From: Nonomuraea pusilla
GTDB taxonomy: Bacteria; Actinomycetota; Actinomycetes; Streptosporangiales; Streptosporangiaceae
DNA length: 64,000 nucleotides
Assembly (NCBI RefSeq): GCF_900109355.1
Contig: NZ_FOBF01000033.1
Span: 1 to 64,000 of the forward strand
Direction: 5' to 3'
Both the position numbers and the translations under genes were made by a program. This document shows, piece after piece, positions 27,651-36,513 of this stretch. How positions within the stretch are numbered: the first letter of the stretch is position 1; the number at the start of each line of letters is the position of its first letter. The notes beneath the pieces were generated by a model. It was not told the origin of the DNA and searched no databases. It worked only from the letters and a program-made list of their open reading frames with translations.

Positions 27651-29081
27651 ATGCGATGGTGGGCGTTGGGTGCCGTGACACTGGGCACCTTCATGACTTA
27701 CCTGGACAACAACGTGGGCAACGTGGCGTTGCCCACCATCCAGCGCGAGCTGGGGCTGACGATCTCCGGCCTGGAGTGGATCGTGAGCGGGTACATCCTG
27801 GTGTTCGCCGGGCTCATGCTCGTCGGCGGCAGGCTGGCCGACGTCTTCGGCGCGCGCAGGGTCTTCCTCGCGGGCCTGACCGTCTTCACGCTCGCGTCGC
27901 TGGCCGCCGGGCTGTCCACCAGCGGCGCCGCGCTCATCGCCGCCCGCGCCGCGCAGGGCGTCGGCGCGGCGCTGCTCACGCCCACGTCGCTGTCGCTGAT
28001 CCGCCAGATCTTCCCCGACCCCGCTGAGCGGGGCAGGGCCGTGGGCGTCTGGAGCGCGTCGGGCGCGCTGTCCATGGCGCTCGGGCCGTTCGCGGGCGGC
28101 TTCATCAGCGAGCACCTGCACTGGGGCTGGATCTACCTGATCAACGTGCCGATCGGCGCGCTGACGTTCGGGCTGGCGGCGTGGGCGGTGCGCCCGGCCT
28201 TCACCCGGGTGCGGCGCGGCCTCGACCTGCCCGGCCTGGCCACCTCCGCGCTCGCGCTGTCCGCCCTGACGTACGCGCTCATCGAGGGCTCCGGCGCGGG
28301 CTGGACGTCGCCGCAGATCCTCGGCGCCTTCGGGGTGGCGGCCGCCGCCGCCCTGGCCTTCGTCGCCGTCGAGGCGCGCGCCGCCGAGCCGATGATCGAC
28401 CTGTCGCTGTTCCGCGCCCGCTTGTTCAGCGGCGGCCTGCTCACCATGGGCGTGTGGTCGTTCGGCGTGTTCGGCATCTACTTCTTCAGCGCCATGTGGC
28501 TGCAGAACGTCCTGGGGCTCAGCCCCACCCAGGCGGGGGCTGGGTTCGTGCCGATGGCGGTGGTCATGGCCGTGGTGGCGCTCCTGTCGCAGCGCCTCGC
28601 CGGGCGGGTCGGCCTCGCCCGCACGGTCGCGCTCGGCATGACGCTCATGGCCGCCGCCGTCCTGTTCATCTCCCGCCTGGGCGCCGACGCCGGCTACGCC
28701 GACGTCCTCCCCTGGTTCCTCCTGTACGGCCTCGGCGGCGGCATGCTCGTGCCGCTCACGGCCGCCGTGCTCGGCGGCATGCCCGCGGGCCGCTCCGGCG
28801 TCGCCTCCGGCGTGCTGAACGTCTCGCGCGAGGTGTTCGGCCTGCTCGGCATCACCGTGCTCGGGGCAGTGCTCGGCTCACGGCAGAGCGCGAGCGCCGA
28901 GCCGCCGCTGCCGGCCTTCCTCGACGCCTACCGCTTCACGCTCGGCATCGCCGTGGCCCTGATCCTGGCAGGGGCGGCCGTCGCCCTGTACTCCCTGCGC
29001 CCCGGCCGCCCCTCGCCCGTCGAGGAGAAGGCCACCGGCCCTCAGGCCGCGGCTCCCGAGACCGCGGGGTCGGCGAACTGA
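27651..29081 (+). CDS. MFS drug exporter (DHA2, EmrB/QacA-like)
   Basis: A 476-residue 14-helix exporter. TYLDNNVGNVALPTIQRELG is the motif D1 region, GGRLADVFGARRVFL is motif A, and ALGPFAGGFISEHLHWGWIYLIN is motif C. It should export drugs by proton antiport under control of the divergent TetR protein. ATG 27651 follows GGAGGGG. Its last 40 bp overlap the 3' end of the convergent ABC transporter gene. Confidence 0.9.
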   Translation: MRWWALGAVTLGTFMTYLDNNVGNVALPTIQRELGLTISGLEWIVSGYILVFAGLMLVGGRLADVFGARRVFLAGLTVFTLASLAAGLSTSGAALIAARAAQGVGAALLTPTSLSLIRQIFPDPAERGRAVGVWSASGALSMALGPFAGGFISEHLHWGWIYLINVPIGALTFGLAAWAVRPAFTRVRRGLDLPGLATSALALSALTYALIEGSGAGWTSPQILGAFGVAAAAALAFVAVEARAAEPMIDLSLFRARLFSGGLLTMGVWSFGVFGIYFFSAMWLQNVLGLSPTQAGAGFVPMAVVMAVVALLSQRLAGRVGLARTVALGMTLMAAAVLFISRLGADAGYADVLPWFLLYGLGGGMLVPLTAAVLGGMPAGRSGVASGVLNVSREVFGLLGITVLGAVLGSRQSASAEPPLPAFLDAYRFTLGIAVALILAGAAVALYSLRPGRPSPVEEKATGPQAAAPETAGSAN

Positions 29082-30922
29082 GTGCGGTACAGCTCCTCGT
29101 AGCGGCCCTCGGCGGCCAGCAGCTCGGCGTGCGTGCCCCGCTCGACCACCCGGCCGTCCTCGATCACGAGGATGAGGTCGGCGGCCCTGATCGTGGACAG
29201 CCGGTGCGCGATCACGACCGCCGTCCTGCCCTGCAGCGCCTCGCCCAGCGCCTCCTGCACCGCCGCCTCCGACGTCGAGTCGAGCGCCGCCGTGGCCTCG
29301 TCCAGGATGACCACCCTGGGCCTGGCCAGCAGCAGCCTGGCGATGGTGAGGCGCTGGCGCTCGCCGCCCGACAGCCGGTACCCGCGCTCTCCGACGACCG
29401 TGTCCAGCCCGTCGGGCAGCGACGCGATCATCGTGGCCAGCCTGGCCCTGGTGAGGGCGTCCCAGATCTCCTCGTCGGTGGCCTCGGGCCTGGCCAGCAG
29501 CAGGTTCGCCCTGATGGTGTCGTGGAACAGGTGGCCGTCCTGCGTGACCATGCCGAGCGTGTCGCGGACGGCGTCGAAGGTCAGGTCGCGCACGTCCACG
29601 CCGCCCAGGCGCACCGCGCCCGCGTCCACGTCGTACAGGCGCGGCAGGAGCTGGGCGATCGTGGACTTGCCCGCCCCCGACGAGCCGACCAGCGCCACCA
29701 TCTGCCCGGGCTCGGCCCGGAACGACACGCCGTGCAGCACCTCGACGCCGCCACGCGAGTCCAGCGTGGCGACCTCCTCCAGCGAGGCGAGCGACACCTT
29801 GTCGGCCGAGGGGTAGGCGAAGCGCACGTCGTCGAACTCCACCGAGACCGGTCCGTCGGGCACCGCGCGGGCGCCGGGACGCTCCTGGATGAGCGGCTGG
29901 AGGTCGAGCACCTCGAAGACCCGCTCGAAGCTGACGACCGCGCTCATGACGTCCACGCGGGCGTTCGCGAGCGCGGTCAGCGGGGCGTACAGGCGGGTGA
30001 GCAGCAGCGCCAGCGACACGACGGCGCCGGGGTCGAGCCGCGCGGTCAGGGCGTAGAAGCCGCCGAGGCCGTAGACGAGGGCCAGGGCGAGCGCCGAGAC
30101 CAGCGTGAGCGCGGTGACGAAGACGGACTGGTTCATGGCGGTGCGCACCCCGATGTCGCGCACCCGACCGGCCCGCGCGGCGAACTCGGCCGACTCACGC
30201 GCCGGACGGCCGAACAGCTTCACCAGGGTCGCGCCGGGCGCCGAGAAGCGCTCGGTCATCTGGGTGCCCATCGCCGCGTTGTGGTCGGCCGCCTCGCGCC
30301 GCAGGCGGGCGATCCTGACCCCCATCCGCCGCGCGGGCAGCACGAACACCGGCAGCAGCACCAGCGCGAGCAGCGTGATCTGCCACGAGATGCCGATCAT
30401 CACGGTCAGGGTGAGCACCAGCGTCACGAGGTTGCCCACCACGCCGGACAGCGTGTCGGTGAAGGCCCGCTGCGCGCCGATCACGTCGTTGTTCAGCCGG
30501 CTCACCAGCGCCCCCGTACGGGTCCTGGTGAAGAACGCGACCGGCATGCGCTGGACGTGGTCGAAGACCGACGTGCGCAGGTCGAGGATCAGGCCCTCGC
30601 CGATGGTCGCCGACAGCCACCTGTTCAGCAGCCCGAGCCCGGCCTCGGCGAGGGCCAGACCGGCGATCAGCAGCGACACGGTGACGACCACGCCGATCGG
30701 CTCACGCTGGAAGATGGCGTCGACCACCCGGCCCGCCAGCAGCGGAGACACCACCGCGAGGCCCGCCAGCAGCACGCTGAGCAGCAGGAACAGGACGATT
30801 CTGCGGCGATGGGGGCGGGCGAAGCCCGCGATGCGACGGAGCGTCGCCCGTGACAGCGGGCGACGCTCCGTCCTGTTGTTCAACGAGTACAACTGGTGCC
30901 AGGCGGTCACTTCCATGCTCAT
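29042..30922 (-). CDS. ABC exporter with fused membrane and ATPase domains, SoxR-box controlled
   Basis: A 626-residue half-transporter. Residues about 35-330 hold six membrane helices of the exporter type. The ATPase domain has Walker A LVGSSGAGKST, the signature LSGGERQRL, Walker B VVILDEATAALD and the H-loop IAHRLST. It works as a dimer, probably exporting drugs or redox-active metabolites. ATG 30922 lies 8 nt after the -10 box TAGGTT. The promoter carries a perfect SoxR box in a 19-bp spacer, matching the SoxR-regulated ABC transporter known in Streptomyces coelicolor. No soxR gene is in this window. Confidence 0.92.
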   Translation of the reverse strand: MSMEVTAWHQLYSLNNRTERRPLSRATLRRIAGFARPHRRRIVLFLLLSVLLAGLAVVSPLLAGRVVDAIFQREPIGVVVTVSLLIAGLALAEAGLGLLNRWLSATIGEGLILDLRTSVFDHVQRMPVAFFTRTRTGALVSRLNNDVIGAQRAFTDTLSGVVGNLVTLVLTLTVMIGISWQITLLALVLLPVFVLPARRMGVRIARLRREAADHNAAMGTQMTERFSAPGATLVKLFGRPARESAEFAARAGRVRDIGVRTAMNQSVFVTALTLVSALALALVYGLGGFYALTARLDPGAVVSLALLLTRLYAPLTALANARVDVMSAVVSFERVFEVLDLQPLIQERPGARAVPDGPVSVEFDDVRFAYPSADKVSLASLEEVATLDSRGGVEVLHGVSFRAEPGQMVALVGSSGAGKSTIAQLLPRLYDVDAGAVRLGGVDVRDLTFDAVRDTLGMVTQDGHLFHDTIRANLLLARPEATDEEIWDALTRARLATMIASLPDGLDTVVGERGYRLSGGERQRLTIARLLLARPRVVILDEATAALDSTSEAAVQEALGEALQGRTAVVIAHRLSTIRAADLILVIEDGRVVERGTHAELLAAEGRYEELYRTQFADPAVSGAAA

Positions 30923-30930
30923 GGGAAGCG

Positions 30931-30961
30931 AACCTAGGGCCTCAAGTGAACTTGAGGTCAA
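30931..30961 (-). promoter_or_regulatory. SoxR-type promoter: SoxR box in a 19-bp spacer
   Basis: On the minus strand the -35 TTGACC (30961-30956) and -10 TAGGTT (30936-30931) are 19 bp apart, the long spacer typical of MerR/SoxR-activated promoters. Between them lies CCTCAAGTTCACTTGAGG (30957-30940), an 8-2-8 perfect palindrome that differs from the E. coli SoxR box only in one central base. SoxR senses redox-active compounds through its [2Fe-2S] cluster and would untwist this promoter. Confidence 0.9.
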
Positions 30962-30973
30962 CCCGCCCCGGCG

Positions 30974-33058
30974 TCAGGCCCCGATCCTGCGGCCCGCGCC
31001 GTGCCACACCACCGCGACCGACGGGCGCGGCTGCGCGCCGTCCGGCCAGTGGCTGGCGGGGTTGTCCGGGGTGGCGCCGTCGATCTCGCCCGGGTGCTGC
31101 ACCGCCACGAACACGCTGCGCTGGTCCTGCGTGACCATCGGGCCGCAGGTCTCGGCGCCCACCGGCACGGTGAGGAACTGGCGCAGGTGGCCGCGCTCCT
31201 TGCCGCGCAGCGGCATGACGAACAGGCCGTCGTTGCTGCCGAGCTGGTTGCCGTCGGTGGCGATCCACAGGTTGCCGTCGCGGTCGAACGCCACGTTGTC
31301 CGGGCAGGAGATCGGCGACACCTTCGTCTTGTCGTACCCGGCGAAGTACGTCGCCGGGTCGTTCGGGTCGCCGCAGACCAGCGGGAGCGACCAGGCGAAC
31401 GTGGTCTCGCCCGCGTCGTCGCCCTTCTCGACGATCTCCAGGACGTGGCCGTGCTTGTTGGACGGGCGCGGGTTGGCCTCGTCCACCTGGGCGGCCGTGC
31501 GGTTGCTGTTGTTCGTCAGCGCCACGTACACCGCGCCCGTCACCGGGTTGCGCTCGACGTCCTCGGGGCGGTCCATCTTCGTCGCGCCCACCTTGTCGGC
31601 CGCCGCGCGGGTGTAGACCAGCACCTCGGCCGCCGTCATGCCGTCGACGTACGACCGGTCCCCCGACACCAGCGGGATCCACTCGCCCGACCCGTCGAAC
31701 AGGCCGTCGGAGGGCAGCCTGCCCGACCCGTCGATCTCCGACGCCGGGCTGTCGCCGGTGAACCTGGCCACGTAGAGCGTGCCCTCGTCCAGCAGCGTCC
31801 GGTTGTGCCGGTCGAAGCCCGGGATGTAGCGCTTCTTCGAGACGAACTTGTAGACGTACTCGAAGCGCGAGTCGTCGCCCATGTAGACGACCAGGCGGCC
31901 GTCGCGGGCCAGCGTCGTCGTGGCGGCCTCGTGCTTGAAGCGGCCGAGCGCCGTCCGCTTGACCGGCGTGGACGTCGGGTCGAACGGGTCGATCTCCACG
32001 ATCCACCCGAACCTGTTCACCTCGTTCGGGTGCCTGGCCAGGTCGAAACGCTCCTCGACCCGGTCGAAGCGGCGGCTGCCCGACGTGACCCCCGCCGGGA
32101 TCGTGTACCGCGAGATGTACGGCAGCTGCGCGGGCGGCACCTTGCCGCCGTTGACGAAGTACTGGTCGAAGTTCTCCTCGGCGGTCAGCACCGTGCCCCA
32201 CGGGGTCGAGCCGCCCGAGCAGTTGTTCAGCATGCCGACCGGGTTCAGGCCCACCGGGTCGGCGGCCGTCTTCAGCAGGTCGCTGCCCGCCGCCGGGCCG
32301 CTGAAGCGCATCTGGGTCTGCGCGGTGACGCGCCGGTTGTAGCGGCGGCGTCCCTTCGTCACCAGGCGCCACTCGCCGGTGCCGCGCACCCGCTCGATCT
32401 CCACCACCGAGCCGCCGTGCGCGGCCAGCGCGATCCTGATCTGCTCCTCGGTGGCCGCCGCGCCGCCCGTGTACCCGCGGAACATCAGGTTCTCGTCGGT
32501 GTACTCGTGGTTCACCCACAGCAGGGCGCGGTTGTGACCCATCGGGAAGAACGTGACGAAGTCGCAGTTGTAGCCGAACTGCTTGGCCTGCGCGTCCGCC
32601 GACTGGTCGTCGAAGTCGAAGGCGGGCGCGTCGGGCAGCACCGGGTCGCCCCACCGCACCACCACGGAGGAGGCGTAGCCGTCGGGGATGCGCAGCGCGT
32701 CGTCGGTGTTCGGCGGCACCGGCGTGAACGCGATGTCGCTCCCGCCCCGCCCGAACCGCTCCGCCTCGTCGGGCTGCCCGGACGGCTGCGCCTGCTCAGG
32801 CTCGTCGGCGAGCGCCGGAACGGCACCCGCCACCCCCACACCCGCGACCAGCGCGCCGAGCGCGCCCGCGCGCAGCACGCCGCGCCGCGTCAGCGCCTCG
32901 CGCACCACGTCGCCGAAGTAGGCGTTGCCGCTGGTGTTGGCCACGTCATGCGCGCACGCGTTTCCGCAGCGGAACTGACAGGTCAGCGCGGATCGGCCAC
33001 CTTTGTGCGGGGTGGAGAGCAGCGGCAGCAGCCGTCCGCCCGCATCGGGGTTCGCCAC
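30974..33058 (-). CDS. PhoX-family phosphatase (DUF839), Tat-exported
   Basis: A 694-residue PhoX-type enzyme, a calcium/iron-dependent beta-propeller alkaline phosphatase. The N-terminus has a ~55-residue cytosolic lead, then the twin-arginine signal LTRRGVLRAGALGALVAG ending near ALA/DE. Typical DUF839 motifs include WVNHEYTDENLMF, LNNCSGGSTPWGTVLTAEEN, RFGWIVEIDPFDP, FKHEAA and PEDVERNPVTGAVYVALTNN. It probably releases phosphate from organic esters outside the membrane. GTG 33058 follows GGAGGA. No PHO box could be confirmed upstream. Confidence 0.9.
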   Translation of the reverse strand: MANPDAGGRLLPLLSTPHKGGRSALTCQFRCGNACAHDVANTSGNAYFGDVVREALTRRGVLRAGALGALVAGVGVAGAVPALADEPEQAQPSGQPDEAERFGRGGSDIAFTPVPPNTDDALRIPDGYASSVVVRWGDPVLPDAPAFDFDDQSADAQAKQFGYNCDFVTFFPMGHNRALLWVNHEYTDENLMFRGYTGGAAATEEQIRIALAAHGGSVVEIERVRGTGEWRLVTKGRRRYNRRVTAQTQMRFSGPAAGSDLLKTAADPVGLNPVGMLNNCSGGSTPWGTVLTAEENFDQYFVNGGKVPPAQLPYISRYTIPAGVTSGSRRFDRVEERFDLARHPNEVNRFGWIVEIDPFDPTSTPVKRTALGRFKHEAATTTLARDGRLVVYMGDDSRFEYVYKFVSKKRYIPGFDRHNRTLLDEGTLYVARFTGDSPASEIDGSGRLPSDGLFDGSGEWIPLVSGDRSYVDGMTAAEVLVYTRAAADKVGATKMDRPEDVERNPVTGAVYVALTNNSNRTAAQVDEANPRPSNKHGHVLEIVEKGDDAGETTFAWSLPLVCGDPNDPATYFAGYDKTKVSPISCPDNVAFDRDGNLWIATDGNQLGSNDGLFVMPLRGKERGHLRQFLTVPVGAETCGPMVTQDQRSVFVAVQHPGEIDGATPDNPASHWPDGAQPRPSVAVVWHGAGRRIGA

Positions 33059-33172
33059 AGGTCCTCCATGAATGTGCGCGGTCGTACGGCGGGGACGCTA
33101 CGGCCGCCGTCGAAACCTCCGGTGAACGACGGACTCCGTCCCGATGAACGCTTCCCGCGAGAGAATGCAGGG

Positions 33173-33610
33173 GTGCCACCACGCAAGCAGGATCCCGAGA
33201 AACTGCGGGCCGCGCTCGACGGCCAGCTCGTCGCCCTCGACGAGCCGCCGTACGACGGGCCCGCGTCCGCGCTGCCCGACGCGCTCGTCGCGGCCGTGCT
33301 CGCCGCCTACGACCGGGGGCTCCGGCCGGAGCGCGACGCGGCCAGGCAGGCGGTGAGCCACCTGCTCGGCAGGCTGGCCGCCACCGCGCCCGGCAGGACC
33401 GTCGAGGTGCGGGTGCCGCCGTACGCGGCCGTCCAGGCGATCGAGGGCCCCCGGCACACCAGGGGCACCCCGCCGAACGTCGTCGAGACCGACGCGCGCA
33501 CCTGGATCCTGCTCGCGCTCGGACGGCTGTCCTGGGACGACGCCGTGGCGGCGGGCGCCGTCTCGGCGAGCGGCTCCCGCGCCGACCTGTCGCCGTACCT
33601 GCCGCTCTAA
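33173..33610 (+). CDS. Sterol-carrier-like (SCP ortholog) family protein
   Basis: A 145-residue actinobacterial protein of the bacterial SCP-ortholog family (VRVPPYAAVQAIEGPRHTRG and NVVETDARTWILLALG are characteristic). It may bind a lipid-like ligand, but no function is proven. The same family often lies near purF in Streptomyces, as here. GTG 33173 is 6 nt after GAGAAT, so it is probably leaderless. Its TAA stop overlaps the TAG stop of the convergent gene. Confidence 0.82.
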   Translation: MPPRKQDPEKLRAALDGQLVALDEPPYDGPASALPDALVAAVLAAYDRGLRPERDAARQAVSHLLGRLAATAPGRTVEVRVPPYAAVQAIEGPRHTRGTPPNVVETDARTWILLALGRLSWDDAVAAGAVSASGSRADLSPYLPL

Positions 33611-34845
33611 CGCGTCCCGCCCATCCACGGGATCTTGCGCTCGAAGCAGCGGTCGGCCAGCTCGCCCGGCAGGCGCCCGCACTCCTGCACCACGTTCCAG
33701 AACCAGATCGCCACCACCGCGAAGAGGATCAGCGACAGGACGCTGATGACGATCCCGGTGATGGCCCGGCCCCTGCCTGCCCGCTTGGCCAGGGCCACGC
33801 CGCCGAACACGATCGACAGGATGGCCGTGATCACGCCGGTGAAGCAGACGAACACGAGGAACGGGCTCGCCACGCCCAGCACGAGCGAGGCGGTGGCCAG
33901 CCCGCTGCCCGGCTGCCCCGGCGGCGGGCCGGGCGCGTACGGGCCCTGGAGGCCGTAGCCGGGCGGCGGGGGCCCGTACCCGGGCGGCCCGCCGTAGGGG
34001 CTGGACGGCGTCGTCCCGGGAACGGGCGGCACCCCACCCTGCGGCCCGCCACCCTGCGGCCCGCCGCCCTGCGGCCCGCCGCCCTGGGGGCCGCCCTGGG
34101 GGGCTCCCGCTCCTCCCGGCTCCTGAGGGCCTCCGGGCCGCCCAGGTCCCCCGTACGGCTGCCCAGGCCCCCCGTACGGCTGCCCGGCCGCGGCCCCCGG
34201 CGGGCCGGGGTGCTCGCCCGGCGGCTCCTCGGGCTGCTCGTACCGTGACGGCTCCCGCCTGGCGGGCGGCTCCTGGGTGGCGGGCGGCTCCTCCGGCGCG
34301 CTCTCCCAGCCCGGGTACGCGGGCCGCGCCCCGGGCATCGGGTACGCCTGCGTCTGCTCGGCGCCCCCCGGCCGCTCGGCGTCCCCCGGCCGCTCGGCGT
34401 CACCCGGCCGCTCGGCGTCGCCCGGCCGCTCGGCGTCGCCCGGCTCCGGGCGGCCCACCATGGGGCCGGGGGTCTCCGGCGCCGTCGGCAGGTCCGGGTG
34501 GGCCGGACGCCCCGGCTCCCCCACCGGCCGCGGCTCGCGCTCCGGCGGCTCCGGCGGGCCTGGCACGACGGGCGGGGCGGGCGCGACCGGCTCCTCCCCC
34601 TCGTAGGGCGGCTCGTGGGGCGGCTCACGCGGAGGCTCGTTCGCGGGCTCGTCCTCGGGCCGACTCCGGGGCTCGCGCTGAGGCTCGTCCTCGGGCCGGC
34701 TCCGGGGCTCGCGCTGAGGCTCGTCCCCGGGCCCGCTCCGGGGCTGGCGCTGGGGCTCGTACGGCGGCTCCGGCCTCTCGCGGGCGGGCTCGCGCTCCTC
34801 CGGGCGGCCCTCGCGCGGCTCCTCCGGGTTCCCAGGTGTCGTCAC
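33607..34845 (-). CDS. Proline-rich membrane protein with C-terminal DUF4190 domain
   Basis: A 412-residue protein. Residues 1-300 are low-complexity and disordered, with internal repeats: EPQREPRSRPED (3 copies), GDAERP (4), and PQGGG (4), plus PYGGPGQ. Residues about 310-380 are a DUF4190 double membrane hairpin (GLATASLVLGVASPFL and AITGIVISVLSLILF). A short external tail with two cysteines follows (QECGRLPGELADRC). Such proteins are common in actinobacteria and of unknown role. GTG 34845 follows GGGAGA. Confidence 0.75.
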   Translation of the reverse strand: MTTPGNPEEPREGRPEEREPARERPEPPYEPQRQPRSGPGDEPQREPRSRPEDEPQREPRSRPEDEPANEPPREPPHEPPYEGEEPVAPAPPVVPGPPEPPEREPRPVGEPGRPAHPDLPTAPETPGPMVGRPEPGDAERPGDAERPGDAERPGDAERPGGAEQTQAYPMPGARPAYPGWESAPEEPPATQEPPARREPSRYEQPEEPPGEHPGPPGAAAGQPYGGPGQPYGGPGRPGGPQEPGGAGAPQGGPQGGGPQGGGPQGGGPQGGVPPVPGTTPSSPYGGPPGYGPPPPGYGLQGPYAPGPPPGQPGSGLATASLVLGVASPFLVFVCFTGVITAILSIVFGGVALAKRAGRGRAITGIVISVLSLILFAVVAIWFWNVVQECGRLPGELADRCFERKIPWMGGTR

Positions 34846-35076
34846 TTCTGCGTCTCCCGACGGGTCTGTATGCCGGATACCTCACTTTTTCGCGGACAGC
34901 AGCGACAGAACCATCCGACACGGTAAGAGCCCGTTCATCCTTGGGTCACCATGCGCAAAACACCGCAGCCGCCGCCCCTCCCGCCGCCGGGAGGGGCGGC
35001 GAGGCGCCAGGTCAGAACGGCCGATGCCGCACCCCGGGTGTACGAGCACGGAACGCGTCAACCTAGACTGAAGCAT

Positions 35077-36513
35077 GTGCTGAAGGGCGACGGCCGGCTC
35101 GGCCATGACCTGGACCCCCAAGACCGTGCACCCAAGGACGCATGCGGTGTCTTCGGTGTGTGGGCGCCAGGCGAGGAAGTGTCCAAACTCACCTACTACG
35201 GGCTGTACGCGTTGCAGCACCGCGGCCAGGAGTCCGCGGGCATCGCGGTCAGTGAAGGCAGCCGCATCCTCGTGTACAAGGACATGGGCCTCGTGGCCCA
35301 GGTCTTCGACGAGTCCGTGCTGGGCACGCTGCGCGGCCACCTCGCGGTGGGCCACTGCCGCTACTCGACCACGGGTTCCAGCGTGTGGGAGAACGCGCAG
35401 CCCACGCTGAGCTCCACCGACGTCGGCGGGCTGGCGCTCGCGCACAACGGCAACCTCATCAACACTCCGGAGCTGGCGCAGCGCCTCGCGCCCGGCTCCA
35501 TCAAGGCCACCACCGACACCGAGGTCCTCACCACCCTCCTGGCCCAGGACCGCTCCCGCTCCATCGAGGACTCCGCGGCCGAGCTCCTGCCGCAGGTCAA
35601 GGGCGCGTACTCGCTGGTGTTCATGGACGAGAAGACGCTCTACGCCGCCCGCGACCCGCAGGGCATCCGCCCGCTGGTGCTGGGCCGCCTGGAGCGCGGC
35701 TGGGTGGTGGCGTCCGAGACGGCCGCCCTCGACATCGTTGGCGCCACGTTCGTCCGCGAGATCGAGCCCGGCGAGCTGCTCACCATCGACGAGCGCGGCG
35801 TCAGGTCGCGCAGGTTCGCGCTGGCCGAGCCCAAGGGCTGCCTGTTCGAGTACGTCTACCTGGCCCGTCCCGACACCACGATCGCGGGCCGCGGCGTCCA
35901 GGTCACGCGGGTCGAGGTGGGCCGCATCCTGGCCCGCGAGCACCCGGTCGAGGCCGACCTCGTCATCCCCACGCCCGAGTCCGGCACCCCGGCCGCCGTC
36001 GGCTACGCCGAGGAGAGCGGCATCCCGTACGGGCAGGGCCTGGTGAAGAACTCCTACGTGGGCCGCACCTTCATCCAGCCGTCGCAGACCATCAGGCAGC
36101 TCGGCATCAGGCTGAAGCTCAACCCCCTCCGCGAGGTGGTCGAGGGCAAGCGCCTGGTCGTCGTCGACGACTCCATCGTGCGCGGCAACACGCAGCGCGC
36201 CATCGTCCGCATGCTGCGCGAGGCCGGGGCCCGCGAGGTGCACGTACGCATCTCGTCCCCGCCCGTGGCCTGGCCCTGCTTCTACGGCATCGACTTCGCC
36301 ACCAGGGCGGAGCTGATCGCGGGGTCGCTGTCGGTCGAGGAGATCAGGGCCTCCATCGGGGCCGACTCGCTGGGCTACATCTCGCTGGAGGGCCTGACGA
36401 AGGCCACCACGATCCCCGCCGAACGCCTGTGCATGGCGTGTTTCAACGGCTCGTACCCGATCCCCATCGACCAGGACAACGTGGGCAAGTTCGTGTTGGA
36501 GAGCAAGGCGTGA
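35077..36513 (+). CDS. purF: Amidophosphoribosyltransferase
   Basis: A 478-residue PurF, which makes 5-phosphoribosylamine from PRPP and glutamine, the first committed purine step. A 22-residue propeptide is removed to expose Cys23 (DACGVFG), the glutaminase nucleophile. The PRPP-binding motif is VVVDDSIVRGNT. C-terminal cysteines (CMACFNG) are of the kind that bind Fe-S in the Bacillus-type enzyme. GTG 35077 is chosen because TAGACT (35064-35069) lies 7 nt before it; the upstream in-frame part is Pro-rich and not family-like. It overlaps purM by 4 bp. Confidence 0.94.
   Translation: MLKGDGRLGHDLDPQDRAPKDACGVFGVWAPGEEVSKLTYYGLYALQHRGQESAGIAVSEGSRILVYKDMGLVAQVFDESVLGTLRGHLAVGHCRYSTTGSSVWENAQPTLSSTDVGGLALAHNGNLINTPELAQRLAPGSIKATTDTEVLTTLLAQDRSRSIEDSAAELLPQVKGAYSLVFMDEKTLYAARDPQGIRPLVLGRLERGWVVASETAALDIVGATFVREIEPGELLTIDERGVRSRRFALAEPKGCLFEYVYLARPDTTIAGRGVQVTRVEVGRILAREHPVEADLVIPTPESGTPAAVGYAEESGIPYGQGLVKNSYVGRTFIQPSQTIRQLGIRLKLNPLREVVEGKRLVVVDDSIVRGNTQRAIVRMLREAGAREVHVRISSPPVAWPCFYGIDFATRAELIAGSLSVEEIRASIGADSLGYISLEGLTKATTIPAERLCMACFNGSYPIPIDQDNVGKFVLESKA

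Noticed and set aside
25430..30922. Cluster of three exporters as a resistance island or biosynthetic gene cluster
   Set aside because: No biosynthetic enzymes, mobile elements or composition change are seen; the exporters have separate local controls.
34001..34760. Regularly spaced short repeats that might suggest a CRISPR array
   Set aside because: They are codon-phased repeats inside the proline-rich DUF4190 protein; there are no unique spacers of constant length and no cas genes.
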